Shown here: in pieces, positions 12,001-25,900 of the stretch | Position numbering within the stretch: the stretch's first letter is position 1 | Layout: the number at the start of each line of letters is the position of its first letter | Origin: Triops longicaudatus | Taxonomy: Eukaryota > Arthropoda > Branchiopoda > Notostraca > Triopsidae | Length of the DNA: 64,000 nucleotides | Direction: 5' to 3' | NCBI GenBank assembly: GCA_022885665.1 | Contig: JAGQDJ010000066.1 | Span: forward strand, 124,001-188,000 | Program-made: the position numbers and the translations under genes | The notes under the pieces: generated by a model | The model's database searches: none | What the model saw: the letters and a program-made list of their open reading frames with translations, nothing else | Told to the model about the DNA's origin: nothing

Positions 12001-13681
12001 TCGTAGAATACTAAGGCTGTTTTAAAACGAGTTTATTTATGCACTTCGATGTTCATTTTGTTTACAAGGTGGACGCGATGTGTCAACAAAGTGAATGATT
12101 TGTTGGGATTCGCGGTCAGCAAAAGGTACGTCGAAATAGCGTTCGATTCTCAAGGGAAGACTGAGGTGAGTTGTGATTATATAATAATTCTTTTTTTTTC
12201 CAAGAACAAATCAAATTCTTTCTCTTCCATGAAAAAAGACCGAAGAAATGGTTAAAAATCTTCTGGCGTCTTTCAAAGAATTAGTAGACGAAGCCAGTTG
12301 GATGGACAACGTAACTCAAGCAATCGCCAAAGATAAGGCGGATGCAATTCACCAGTTCTTGGCGTATCCTGACTGGATTTCCAATGGCACATTCCTGGAT
12401 ACCGAAGTTTACCCTAACGTAGATATTTACGTTTGTTAAAGATTAATTTGTGACTAATTTCTGGTACGTATAGTTACCGACTGTCAATCCGAAGGAACAT
12501 TTTAACAACATGGTTAATATTGTTGGATATTCCGTTTCAAGTGACCTTAATAATCTACTGCGACCAACCAACCGTGAAAAGTAAAGTATTCACAACTTTC
12601 GATTTCTGTTTTCCACATAACTTGTTTCACATTTTTTGGAGAACTATTCGTTAGTGAGTAATTTTTTTAAGTGTTTCCTGTTGAAGAAGTACTGAAATAT
12701 ATAAATAATGTGCTATAATAATTTAATTAATAATTCGTCATACTTATTAATTTTCAATGGTTTCAGATGGATTACGTACCCATCCGTTGTAAACGCATTT
12801 TATGAACCTACTTACAACTCTATAAGTAAAGAATCTGTTACTATCCAATACGATATCATTTTATGTCATATTTAATTATTGTAGCTTTCCCTGCTGGAAT
12901 TTTGCAAAAACCGTTCTTCAAATCCGGACGCTTAAAGTAATTCATGCTTCAGTGATAATAAGACACTTAAGTAATAGTAAATTTCAAATCACGCGTGACA
13001 CCTATTTAGCGCCTTAAACTACGGTGGCATTGGTATCGTCATTGGGCACGAAATCACCCACGGATTTGATGACGAGGGTCGCCAGAGCGACAAATTTGGC
13101 AACACGGCCTCTTGGTGGACTGACGATACTCTAGCAAATTATAACGAACGTGCTGATTGTTTTGTAGAACAGTACTCGAACTACACCGTACCCGAAGCTG
13201 ACAACATACACGTATGTCATCTTAATGCGATTTTCAACTTAACTGTATTGACGTTTGCTTTTTATTTTCTTTCAATTCTTTTTAAAGTTAAACGGAGAAA
13301 ATACGCTGGGAGAAAATATTGCTGACAATGGCGGCATTCGTGAAGCTTTCAGAGCGTACATGAAGTATGTGCAGGAGAACGGTGAAGAAATGAGATTGCC
13401 CGGTTTAGAAGCTTACACTCCTGAACAACTCTTATTCATTTCTTACGGAAACGTGAGTTTTTCTTAAAAAAAAAATGCATACTTAATATTTTCCATAATA
13501 ATAGATTTGGTGCGGAACTTATACCCCAGACGGTTTCAAGTACGCCATCAATTCTGACGTACACAGTCCCAATCGATACCGTGTCTGGGGCGCTGTATCC
13601 AATTCAGATGATTTTGCTCGGGTGTTCAACTGCCCTGCGAATAGTAAGATGGTGCGCGAAGATAAGTGTGTTCTGTGGTAA
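9074..13681 (+). CDS. Nep: Neprilysin-like M13 zinc metallopeptidase, type II membrane ectoenzyme
   Basis: M13 peptidases cut extracellular signalling peptides. Eighteen exons: 9074-9093, 9764-9867, 9928-10014, 10078-10239, 10486-10569, 10654-10868, 11045-11242, 11294-11395, 11453-11591, 11651-11768, 12069-12165, 12239-12418, 12474-12580, 12767-12825, 12885-12936, 13010-13211, 13288-13452, 13505-13681; 755 aa, the usual family length. A short cytoplasmic tail of about 16 residues precedes one transmembrane segment (about 17-40). The ectodomain has the conserved ADPCEDF, substrate-binding NAFY (547-550), zinc motif HEITH (588-592), third ligand in ENIAD (Glu 651) and the C-terminal CVLW. The first coding exon is only 20 nt; its join to the TM exon through an acceptor at 9762-9763 is the only phase-compatible one I found. 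The NEP rather than ECE label is by general similarity. Confidence 0.94.
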
Positions 13682-14804
13682 AGGTGGTAGAAAGTATTAA
13701 AGAGAGGAATGAAAAGAAAAGTTCAGCCACGTACGGTACTACAATAAACGTACCGCTGACGCCACGCGTGAAAGGGGGTTTCAGTCATTTTGTTCTATTC
13801 GTTGGTTCCTCAAGCAGTGCATTATTTTAACTAAGTCACGGTATATTCTTTACCGTAAGAATGAGTCAAAGCTTAAAAAAGAAGTACGTTCCTTAAACAT
13901 AAGCGTTCTGTTTCGAAAAACTCGGATCCTGCTTTAATACATACACTGCAGTTCGGTGTAAAGATGAATGTACATACACTGTTTAAGTTCCGGAATGCTT
14001 TTATCTACTATTTAGATACAAAAATTAAGAAAATAATCAAATAAAAGTCATGTCAAGGAACACACAAGTACATGTATGTACGTAACATTGGGTACCCATT
14101 TCTCAATTTTTTTTTAAAGGATACAGCTTTCATTGCAACTGTAAACACGTATGTATGGATTACTTGCATCGTCGCATAAGACCCTAGAAAGCAATAAATC
14201 GATTGGCTCTCATAGATGTTTTTGCTATGGGCGATTTACTATGCCCAATTTTCGACTAATACCAACTGAAATATCACAAACTTTACAATACTCTCACGCC
14301 ACGGCTGAGTACTGCTATAATAGGCTCTAACTATCGGATTTCCTGAACAACCAATTTGTCCTCCGTTAGCTTATGTAATTTACTACGGTACTATTTCTTC
14401 ACACTTCCTCAGTATCGGCCAGTACGATTTCAGTTGCAACTACCAAGTAAGCACACATAGCCTTTTACGTAACTAGCGAACCTACTCAGTAACGGGCCTC
14501 GGCCTATACTGGTATACATAAAAATAAAATAAAAAATAACTAGCGAACATGAAAAGGGACCACGATTAATTGTTGGTGTAAAATGTAATTTGCTTTCAAC
14601 ACAATTACAATACAGCACAATCTTGCCAACAGTATATTCCCTTACAAACACCTAGTACAAGGGAATTTGTGATTGCCAGTATTATTAGCTATCAAAGGCA
14701 AAATCTCTGTCATCAAATGTTTTACACAAATAGATAATACAACAAAGGAACATTACTCCCATTTTCTGTTACCAGAGTGAGTCCTAGGTGCATTTTACGA
14801 TGCT
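13682..14804. other. Convergent intergenic region, neprilysin 3' side and LSG1 3' side
   Basis: This 1.1 kb holds the 3' UTRs of two convergent genes. An AATAAA at 14040-14045 and another at 14193-14198 are plausible polyadenylation signals for the plus-strand gene. No coding frame of interest was seen. Confidence 0.55.
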
Positions 14805-17503
14805 TCACAAATCCAGGTGACGGTACAGTCTTCGAGCCTTCTCTCTTTTCTGACCTTTGTTATGTTTCTTCCACGGCTTTTCAACCTGTTCTCCGCCTTC
14901 TCCCTTCCTTGATCTATGTAAAACGCATTAACAGAAGGATCTACACAATGGTCATCTAAAGTACCTTTGCAAGCTTGCATGGGCCTGAACATGCGAGGAA
15001 CGAACACCTGTACCAGGAATGATGGCCTGCCCAGTACTGTGTGCACCAACGCCTTTGGAACCAAAGAAAGACGCATCTACGGATGTTGCCGATGGGCCAA
15101 AATTTACCTAAACAAATTTTTATACCAATATTACCGTGAAATGTACTATTCAGAGTATTGCATAAGAAACTTCTTAAGGGAACGTAATTAAAAAAGTACC
15201 CTCGTGGCTCGAATTTGGTGATCTGTGGGTTGAGGTGCTTTTTTCATAGGTTCTCGCGCTTGACCCATTAAGTGACCCGCAGCTTGGTACTCCTTTGGGT
15301 CCATTCCAGGTGGCGCTTTGCAATGCAAAACTCTACCTTGAACAAAGTCTTTCAAAAGCAGTCTTGACGCTCGAGATTGGTCAGGCACTCCGTGTACGGT
15401 CATAAAGCCTCGGAAAACTAAATTAGTGGATTACGTGAAATTAGAAACGTGAACATTTTTCTGGACACGAGAACGTCGAATGACCGAAAAACTTACAAGC
15501 TAAAGCATTCAAAAATTCATCCGCTGTCGGTGGAGTATCTGCTGGCTTGTCCTCGGGTGGAGGTGGTAAAAAAAGTCCATATTTATCTTGCAAAATGTTT
15601 CGCGGTACTAACTGTGTAATGATTGCCGCAGGACCACGGGGCTCGCGCATGTGATCTGATGATAAAATGCCCCACACGAGCATTTCATGCTTCGAACTAA
15701 GTACGCTAGGCATGACCAATCCAGGACAGTCACACAAACACATGTCGGAGCCTAAAGTGAATGTCTGATGACAGAAAAAAAAAGTTAACTTAACATATTA
15801 CCAATTAACGGCTTATCTTACTGATGTTTTCAGTTATATTCATTTTACCTGAAAATGTTTAGTTTTTCCAGGTGTGGCGGAAACAGCTGCTTTTTTTGCG
15901 TGGATTAAAGAATTAAGAGTGGAGCTTTTGCCGACGTTAGGGTAGCCAACTAAACCAATGACACAGCGTTGTTCCTTTCCTTCCTTTTCTTCTTCTTCCC
16001 TCCGCCAATCTGGCTTGGCAGCAGCGGCTAAACGTCTGAACAATAGGACTAAATCGTCGCTCGAAAGGAGTCGTCCGGAATACATCCAGTCTTCATCGTT
16101 TGTTGATTGTGGTTTATCTTGTAAACTTAAGTCTGATACGTCGGGAAATTCTGCCTTTTTGGCCACTTTATCATTTTCTTCCTCTTCAACTCCTTCTTCG
16201 TCTTCAAGATCCTCTTCGTCGTCTAGGTCTTCTTCACCTTCTTCCTCTTCTCCGGCTTCTTCTTCCTCTTCGCTTTCTTGCTCTTGTACATTCCTTGCTC
16301 GAATTCCTGAATTACGCAAAGGCGGAATAAGTTATAAGAAATTAAATAGGAAAATGTTTACGTTGTTTCTTCTGGTCTTCGGTTTCTTTCAGCGCGGAGT
16401 AAAAAGCCACAGGCAGGGAAATAGACTTGAAATACTTTGCCCACATAGTACGCTGCTTTTGCGTAAGAAAATCTGCCTTATTTAACAAAACTAGATTCAC
16501 TTTGTGTGGACTAATTGATTTCACATATTCTTCCAAGTCAGGGCAACGGAATAAGAGCGGATGGCGGGAGTCAACAATCTGAACCACCACATCACTGCAT
16601 AGAGAATTATTTACTATTATTAGTATTATTATTACTGTTATATTGTTTGAGTAAATCTGACGCTCTTAAACTCTCTTGACTGACTAACCTTGGAGCTGTG
16701 CTAAGACATTTCAAGCAAGATTAGTTCTATTAGTTTACTTCATGTCTAAAAAACTACGTAATAACGTTTAAAAATTTAAGTATGGGCCGGAAAAAGCCAG
16801 GATAAAACTGTCATATTGGATTTAATGACTTTTCCTATTTAAAAAAAAAAATACCTCTTCTCGACGACACGCCACAACTGACGCCAGAAATCCAGGTTCT
16901 TTTCAAAGGGTGTCAGAATTAGACCGTGCTCTTCACTGAGGACGGCCATATGTCTTCTCCATTCGAGAAAAGCCTGTCGTTCATTAGCTACAAGTTCTTC
17001 CGTGGTCATACCAGAAGTCCACGCAGGACGTCGGGGAATTCGAAGCCAGGACGGAGCTTCTGCTTGAGATTTTGACGCAATATCTTTGCCTGTAATGGCA
17101 ATAGCTTGCGTAGGTTCTACTAATGAGACGTTTAGCTTCTCCGCCTAGCAAGGTTAAAATCATAAACAATAAGACGTCAGTGTCTAAGAATTGAAAATTA
17201 AGATGAATTACGATAAATTCAGTGCCGGCGAGTTCAGCTGTCGCTAAGAAATCATCTAACTGGGATTGCTCAGTGACAGATTGTAAATTGAGACGACCCC
17301 AATCGTAGCCATCGGCGAGTTCTGAGGTGTGGAGCTGAAATATGAACAAATATATTTTAGTTACAACACGTAAGTACATTTAAAAGTAATCTGTGTACTT
17401 GTGTCTCATTGTTCCGGCCTCTGTTTCGATTTCCCCTAAATCTGTCACGAATAATTGCTTTGCCTAAATTGCTGCCACTTTGCGCTGTGTTACGTTTCCC
17501 CAT
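14805..17503 (-). CDS. LSG1: Large subunit GTPase 1 (LSG1), 60S export-adaptor release GTPase
   Basis: Cytoplasmic circularly permuted GTPase that releases NMD3 from nascent 60S subunits. Nine exons: 17503-17399, 17334-17212, 17144-16855, 16594-16362, 16306-15849, 15764-15497, 15417-15200, 15107-14965, 14913-14805; 648 aa (human about 658). The N-terminus has LHTSELADGYDWGRLNLQS and LDFWRQLWRV. Permuted G motifs follow in the expected order: G4 NKAD (211-214), G1 GYPNVGKSS (371-379), then G3 DCPG (415-418). A long Glu/Asp-rich insert sits between G4/G5 and G1, as in the family. Exon 7 has an in-frame stop at 15188, but the GTACTT donor at 15199 leads to two more exons ending in the conserved KPWKKH...RRLYRHLDL tail, so the stop is intronic. 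The start was chosen as the only ATG giving the family N-terminus MGKR. Confidence 0.95.
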
Positions 17504-19931
17504 TTTTTCTAAAAATCTAAGGAAACACTCGATCTAAACACGTGCCTAATATGTTGTTGACGTTTCGACATTTCTGATCGCAGCGCTCCAAGCGTTTGTC
17601 CCTTAAAGATAAGAATAATACATTAACCTCAAGGCATGCTGCCTCACGGTTGTAGTACCTCACACAGTATAACGAAGGTAGTCCGTTCCTGGGCTGTGTT
17701 CACAAGAAGTCTTCGTCGTAAGAGACGCAGTCTCTCCTTAGTCTGTATGAAAATCGCTATATCCATTCGTGTATCCAGGGCCGTACCCTAGAAGCAGGTT
17801 CAGGTGAGGGAGATCAATGAACAATTTTTAACAAATTTTGTAGTCGCCTATGCTTACCATTAGAGAGTTAACATTTCGGGGGGGGGGGGGGGNNNNNNNN
17901 GGGGGGGGTAACCCCTATACCCCTCTTGGTACAGGGGTGCATTTTCCTGTTTCAGTCTCAAAAAATCGTGCAGAAGTTAAAAACCGAAAAGTACTTTTAA
18001 AAAATAATGTAGAGATATTTAAATGGAGTTTATTTCTCGGGGCATCTAAATTACAAATATTTCAATCAATCGTATTTAAGGTCTTCTCCTAGAGAAAGAT
18101 TTACTTTCCACGTCTGCCTTTCTAGATGCCATCAGCTTTCTTGTTACATGACGCCCTATCTGTTGGTTCCCCTTTCATTACATTATACCGATCTATTTTT
18201 TAAGTCGCCTATATTAGTCCAATTCCTAGTTCCGTGAAATTTACCAGCTTACAGAAGCACATACACGGGGGACCTATCAAAGAACTTAATTAAATATTAT
18301 TTACATGACTACGGTTACGAACCCGAGCGTCTATACGAAATATTTTCGAGATTTTTTCGAAAAATGGCATGCTCAAAAATGGGCTCAAACTTTTCGCACA
18401 TTTGGAGAATTCCTTGTGAAACTTTCTTGATATCAACACACACAGGAATTTCTTTCACTAATTTGCGATATTAAACATTTTAATGTCCGATAAGCCATTT
18501 TGGCGTTAGTACGCTTAAAAACAAACTCGACAAGATGACTTTTAAAAGACGGTAACTAAAAATGTCTCATCTATTTGTAATAAAACTTACGCTAATATTA
18601 TCTAAGAAATAAATGTGATGGTTTCGAGAAAGTTTAAAATTTTTTAAACTGGCAAAAAGTGCGAATGTAATCTATGGCTGCGCTAAATTTCCAAAATCAA
18701 CCAAGTCATTTGCCGAAGAAAAGCTTGGCGGTAACATTTATACGCAAAAAAACTAAATTACTGACGAGAAAGCTTCGCAAATTGTTGAGCTTTGCTAACG
18801 AAGTCGTCCGAAAGTATTCCCTACGTCATTGGTTTAAAGCACTTGAGCTCTTCAGCAACTTAAGCTTTTATGCTCAAAATGTAAAAAGCATATTTTCTGC
18901 TGAAATCCAACTCAATTGCGATCTAAAAACTTTTTAAAATAATTGAAAGCTGACGACCAGAAAATGAAAATATTTCAGATCGTCCTTCACCATTTCTATA
19001 TAAATGGTATCTGTGCGTACGCAGCTCAATTCTATAATAAAATTCTAAAACAAAACATGGCGTCATTTTTCCTCCGCAGAGATCATGGTGTATCTCACAT
19101 TGAAATTCTACACCCAAAACAAGTAGATCTAACTTTGCGATGTCAGTGAGGGTGGTCAGACTTTTCTTTCATTGTTGCGGTTAAGGGTCCGTAAGATATC
19201 AACCATGCCAATCACATGTCGGGGTGAGTCCTCGATGTCGGACAGGGCACCTGTCATGTCTCCGGTATATTTCTTGTGTGCACGTTTTCTATTTTTTAAC
19301 AAGCAAAAGAACACAGGTAAATTATAACTTTCTAAAACGCTGTGGAATGTCAACAGTTTCATTCCTTGAGCCTATGTTGCTTATGTTTCCTTATTCAGTG
19401 GTAATATTCCTCTTGAGACTCTTTCCTAACATCCCCTTTGTCAAAAAATTTTGGGGCCTTTCTTCGGTTCCTTGCTAAAATGGCGCTCGTTGTACTAGGA
19501 TTCATCCCATCAAATCCCTGTGAAATCAAATGTCGTTGCGACTTCGTTGCTTCTGCGGCATTAACAAATTTCTTTGTAGAACGTAATTTTACAAACCGTA
19601 CTCACAAAGAACTGATATGAAGCACTGAGCCTGAAGTACGTTGCCAAAGTGAAGGCTGCTTTTCGCATTCTGAAATTGATAGAAGAAGCGTTCTCGATTT
19701 TCAAGCTGGAAATGTAAATATTGCCCGCCTTTCTAGAAATACAACGACATCACATTAAATTTAACTTTTTTCATGTATACCACGTTTTACACCGTTACAG
19801 ATAACACACACCGGAAGTTGCTTTCATACAAATATTCATATCTCTGTACATAAAACTGGATTCTTTAGCACTTAAATGCCAAAGTGGTTCTAGCGCTCGG
19901 CTCTATTGCCCCTACGAAGAAATATAAAATC
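17504..19931. other. Intergenic region between LSG1 5' end and PDE10 3' end
   Basis: 2.4 kb containing the LSG1 promoter side and the PDE10 3' UTR side. It includes the G-run with an 8-N gap. Open frames such as 18674-18937 (87 codons, Lys/Leu-rich) start with ATG but show no recognisable domain or splice context, so I do not call them genes. Confidence 0.5.
17878..17908. repeat. Poly(G) tract interrupted by an 8-N assembly gap
   Basis: Fifteen G, then eight N at 17893-17900, then eight G. The true length is unknown. The tract is flanked by TAACCCC-type sequence and could form a G-quadruplex; polymerase stalling probably caused the gap. Confidence 0.95.
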
Positions 19932-22900
19932 TTAACTCGTGACCTCTCCACCTTCCTGAGCTTCTTTGGCTAGTTGTTTCCATCTTTCCAGGTTCGACAA
20001 GCAACCATCTAACATGGGCTTCGTTTCAGGAATCAAACGATACAATAGATCGTAGCATGGTATGCAAATTCCTTTAATAAAATCGACCTACAGAATAAAG
20101 GAAGTCAGCGATTTACTTTAACCAACGACTCGAAATTTAAACGATTTTATAAAAAAGCTTATATATACGCACTTGTGAGGCAGGTTGTAGTTCGGGTTTA
20201 TATCTGTCCATCATCCCAATAGGTTGGCGACCAGCAGCGCGCTCAGCATCACCCTACGGAAGTTATATGACAATCATGTAAATAACCCGTACTATAATTA
20301 ACGATACATGAATGCAAGCTCTATGATGACAGTATCGGAATTCGAAGTAAGTTTATGGAAAAAATTGCATTGTTACCTGATCGTAGAACTCTTCAAATAT
20401 GACTTTCACAGTTTCAGCTTGGATATCCCACGGTTTCGAACTCGCACTAAGATCAGACGCTGTCATGGCTATCGCTTGGATCAGTTGCCGATGCTCGGAG
20501 TTTTCCCAGTTAAACTGCCCTTTCTCCACAACGGACGCCAAACGTGCTTTGTTGGGGAAGAAAAGTGCCAAATCCGTCGCAAGAATACAATGTTTAATGT
20601 AATCCAGAATAGTTTTGTACTCCTCGCTGTTTAACTGAGCAAAGATGTTATGTCCATTCTACATAAAATTGGTAGCAATTAGAAGAGACTACGACGTTAC
20701 AAATAAACATTACTTGTTGTAGAATTGTAACTGTCTGATTAAAGTGATGATGTTCCATTGTCGAGGTAGTGTACATGGCCGCTAAGGGTGACGCTGACTC
20801 TAACATGAACTTGTTGCTCTTTCCTCGATGATCCAAATCATGACACAGAGATCCAATGAATAATGCTAGGCCCTTTAAAATGAATAAAACGCTTCATCAT
20901 GAGAGTTTACGGGCAAGCATAAGTACCTCCAAAGTAGTGAATGTTTCGTTGGCACGTTTCAAGATCACATACATGGCATTGGCAACAGAAAATCCATGAG
21001 TCCAGTTATGATATGGTACGCGTCGGTAGTTTTTACGTACTGTTAGCACGAAACGTATAAGTGCATCACGGTTAAAACGTTGTAAGCCAAACAAATCCGT
21101 AAACATCATTACTGCCGAACGCGCTTTGGCCACATCATCCAAGTCAAACGCACTGAATCTAAATCTAAATAATTCAAATGATAAAATAAAAACTAGTATT
21201 TCACATCCGTTATTTTCCATTAAATAAAAACTAACCAAAAAGTCTTCGTTAATGATTTTTGGAAAATTTTCTTACATTGTGAAACATTTCTATTGACACT
21301 CTTAAAGCGATACGGCAAGTAACGAAGTTACGCTATTAGTTGCAGTGTTAAACGAGTCTTTTGACATTTCAAGTTAACGTTACAGTGGTTTTCAAGGAGT
21401 ATTATATTACTTTAACATGTTTATTAATATTTTCTACGTGTAGCGTTATGTGTTAGTTTTTTGTAAACTTAGCAAACAAAATGAATGGGCAGAAACAGAG
21501 AGAGCTTGCTTTACTCGTCCAGTGCTGGCGGCATCGCGTCTTCGAAAACGACTTGTTTAACCGCAGTAACTTCCTCTTCGGAACAGGAATTGTGATAGGA
21601 CAGAACTTCCAGCGCGACGCGGTATTTCTGTTCTGAGCGCTTGATCTTATCGTACAGTTTGGCGTGATGTAACGCCAAACCACAATACACAGCAAACAAC
21701 TCGAACGCTTCTTCATCTTGTGCCGTAAAACCGTGTCCTTTCAGTTTATTTACCATCTGCACCACACCAATAATTTCTCCTCGGATAAAGATCGGCATAC
21801 ATAAGATGGACCGCGTGTGGTAACCCGTTTGCTGATCTACTGCGCGATTAAACCGAGAGTCGCCGTAGGCATCCGGGATGTTTAGTACTTGCCCAGTTAA
21901 TGCCACTTGCCCTGCTATTCCCGTACCCAACGGAAACCTACAAAACACGCAAAATCCCTTTATAGGACAGGATTTCCGTTATGAATTACATAAAGACAAG
22001 TTTTCTAAAACACAATTAATGTAACAGGTTCGTCTTATTCCGCAATATTGTTAATTGAAATCCTATTTTATTCTTCTATTTCTCACCGTATTTCTTTACC
22101 ACTTTCCTTTTCATCTAAGGATGTTTTCGAATCTCCTCCCATATCGAAAATTCGTGCGTACAGTTCTTTTGCTTTGTGGTCTACAAGAAAGAGCGATGCT
22201 CGATCGGCGTCGACCAAAGTTTGTGCAAAATTCATCACTTTAGTAATGAGCATATCCATACTAACCATATCCTGAAATATCGACCTACAAAATAACAGCA
22301 AAAACAGAAATGATAAATTACGCGTACGCTGACATAGAGCTGCACAGTTTATTGAGATGCTGAGCTCTTTTGATTTATTGTTCCTTACTTTACTACGGTG
22401 AGCAAAAACTGCTGCAGTCTTCGTTGACGATTCATGGCATGGTACATATCAGCGTAATGGAGGGCCATACCGCCCCAGACTAGATAAGACGCGACAATTT
22501 CTTCATCCTCTTCATAAAAATTTATGTCTGTAATAGGATAAGTAGGTTTGCGATAGACTTCAAGTACGGCACACAAATTTCCATTTGATTGCAGGATAGG
22601 GGCCGCTAAGACTGAAACACCACCTTCCTAAAACAACCCAAACATTAAGTGAAGGAACTTATGGGGCTGCCGACAAGCACGGTCATACACTAGGAGCAAG
22701 AACCCGTAAAAAAAGGTACACCTTACATTGCGTGCAGTATCGAACGTGATACTTGTACCCTAGGAGATGCTTTCTCATTTCGTTTTGTCTGAATCGCATT
22801 TCATGTAACATGCATTTAATAACGCAAGCTTCATTCATTTTTTTGCAAACGCAGAATTTGACACGGACTTTCAGAGTTGAAAACGAATAATCACACATTC

Positions 22901-25900
22901 TTCACAACCTTTAAAACAAAGAAGAATACGTTTGACTTTATCGTCCTTCCGAGCACCACGTAATCGACAGACGTTTCCCGCCAATTCCATGCTAATGGCT
23001 TGACTACGCGGCGTAACAGTAATAAATTATTACAGATATAATAACACGAAAACAAGAAAAAGTAGTGCGTAACAAGAAAAACAGCAATAACGTAAACGCT
23101 GGCTACGGACGATAGCTTAAACTGCTCCAGTCCTCTACTTTGTTTGCAACGAAGGATCCCATAGTTTAGGTTGCGGTTCACTGTTTACATTGTAAGTTTG
23201 CTTTCTAGAAACGTCTTTTGTTTTAAATGCGTAAAGGCAGGGACACAGAGGCAATTATTTTTAGACAAAGAAAAATAATACTGAAAGAAAAACGGGTAAC
23301 TTTACCTCCTTGCAAACAGATCCTTCGGGAAAGCGCGAGTCAAGTTTCCGGCAATCATCGACTCGGATCGTGTTCTTACTCTTGGCGACATAATATGCAA
23401 GGGTCATTTGCCCCACGGCATCAAGTTCTTCTTCAACGATGGGGTCAGTTGTTGAAGCTTTCGAGTCATTAAAGAAGATGCCTTGCAGAGCCGGGGAAGG
23501 GGGTGGTGTACTACTCAACTGAGGTAAAAACGAGGGTTGAACGACCGGCATGTTGTCTACAACTAATGGTGTCCCGGGTGGCGTTCCATAGAACGCGAAT
23601 TTGCTAGCTAGTCGGTGTCCCGCTGAGTCGGAAGTGGAGTTTTCATCGTAACGGTGTAACCGACCAGTGTCACCGTCATATAATTGGAGAATAAATCCAT
23701 CTGCGCCGACGGAGGACGCGATGCACGCGGACAACTCGTAGAGCACGCGACCAGGATGAGGATGTGTTGCTAAGGAGTTGGTCAACTCTTGAAGCATACG
23801 GCGTTTGTCTGCATGGACACAAAACTGAAGCCAAAGAAAGAGTTAATTGTACGTAGCTTGAAAAGTGTTGGGCAATTTAAATTACACTTTCACACCTACA
23901 AAAAACGGTCAAAAGTTTTGGCATGCCTTGATGGGATACAGCATCAACTCAAAAAGGCTTTTAAAAAAAATAACGTTGAGTAGTTAATCTTGCCAAAGAG
24001 ATTGCGCTGCGATTTTCTATCCCCTCTCTGCAAGGATTAAGATAAAAGTATTAAAGTACGGTACACCAAGTTGAAGACTCATAGTTGAATTTTTTTCGTG
24101 GATAAAAAAAACAACAAAAACAAACATCTTACGAGAGCGCAAGCCAAATTCAAGTATGCAGTACAATAGTGTGCATCGATACACACAAAAAAAATCAAAT
24201 TTACCGAAGGGAACTGGAAATAATTGTGATATTCATTTTGTATAGTTGCAGTAAATCTAAACATTGTATTAAATGATTCTATGAAGGTCAATTGGGGAAA
24301 ATTCTCTCTCATTTAAGATCATCAAACTAGCCCTAAGAGAAATTAAAACCGTCTGAACCCTGCGGCGTGATTCCCTGCTCCCAATTCGAACTTTACGGCG
24401 GGAAAATCATTTCTGTAACGTCAAATTTTATTCCCTCATCTTTAGTATACAATAAAGTAGCTTGAAACACATACTAATCTTCAGTCAGTATTAGTGTGTG
24501 TCGAGGAGCATTCCCATCCTGCCCCGGCTGTTGTTGCCATTTTTTAATTCAGTTGTAAAACAATTACTATTGATTACACAAGGAGCATATCCTCTAATTA
24601 ATCCCCACCCAACTTGACTACCTCTACTGAACAAATAATAAGATAGCCCATTGTTCTGTGAGTGCTTGGGAATTCAGCTGTGTTCTTGGATTGTGTCAGG
24701 AAGGGGGGCAGGGGGAAGATAAAAAAAAAGACTGGTTCATGATAAAAGCAATTTTATCACCTTCCAACGTGAAAGACTCGTTTTCCTCGCCTGGTTTTCT
24801 TTTTTTACTCTCTGGCTCCGTCGGATAATCCATTTTTCGAGCTGTTCCACTTCCACATGATCAAGCACAAAATCTTCTAAGGCTTGAGGATGCTCTACCA
24901 GAAACTTCCGCACTTGATCTAACGTCACGCCTGTAAATTCAAAAAACTTATTTTACAAATATCTTTTATATGTCGGCTTTTCACACAGGAATTTGCGGTA
25001 AATTTCCATAAGGTCGCATTAACAGCTCAGCTGCGAAATCAATTTTGCCATTTCAAGGATAAGCTTAACCATGAATTTCACTTTCTCTCTTCACGTATAT
25101 TAACTGTCCTCACCTGACATTTTTTATTATCACATGTACATTGAACCCCCACCCAGACGCCCGATAATACACTATCCAGAGCCACTGCTCAACTCACTAT
25201 GTTAGATGCGTTCCTTAGGCTTTCATCACATCCCAAAGGAAGTTCGGCCAGGTACTGCGATCATAGCTCCGCCCTCTAACCACCCACTTGTCAACGTCCC
25301 CCAAGCCCCTACAACAACTGTTAGGCTCCCCTACAAACAAAAAGAGATCCTGCTCTCGTGTGAATCAATATGGAGCTAATCAAAAAGCCCCCTATTGGGG
25401 CTCAGACTCAGTTTCAACTGTTATCTCCCATCCTTGATAAATGTAAAATAAGAAAAATTGGGAACGCTGGTGGCATTTTAGAACAATAGACCTGTTGCAA
25501 TCTACGTATCTCTGAGCAGCAATGACGCATCGGAAAATCGCCCGGAAGCGAGCGAAAATTGTACGTACCAGGCGACGCGGACTTCTTGAGCGCTGTAGGG
25601 CGTCTGCTCCAGGCGCTAGGCTCGATTCGATGATTCCGGGTATTCGATTGGCATTGGTGACGCAGGAGCTGTGAGCATTTCAAAGGGGCCAATTTGACTC
25701 GGCATTCGTCACTAGCTCTTTTCTCACTTTCTTCTGGTTTCTCTGCTGTAGTGTGTGGAGCTATTTAACAGTAAAGAAATCTTAGATTTAAAAATGTTAA
25801 TAAACGCCAAAATACGTGAGCTTAAGAGTCACCTAATTTGTAAAATAGTAAGTGACCACACACCTTGTATGGAAACAGAGAATTTGTTGTTTGATAAACT

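Noticed and set aside
15188..15403. LSG1 ending at the in-frame stop at 15188
   Set aside because: A donor eight bases before the stop and two downstream exons in correct phase give the conserved family tail.
18674..18937. 87-codon Lys/Leu-rich open frame with ATG
   Set aside because: The composition suits random AT-rich sequence; there is no domain, no flanking signals and no neighbouring exons that fit.
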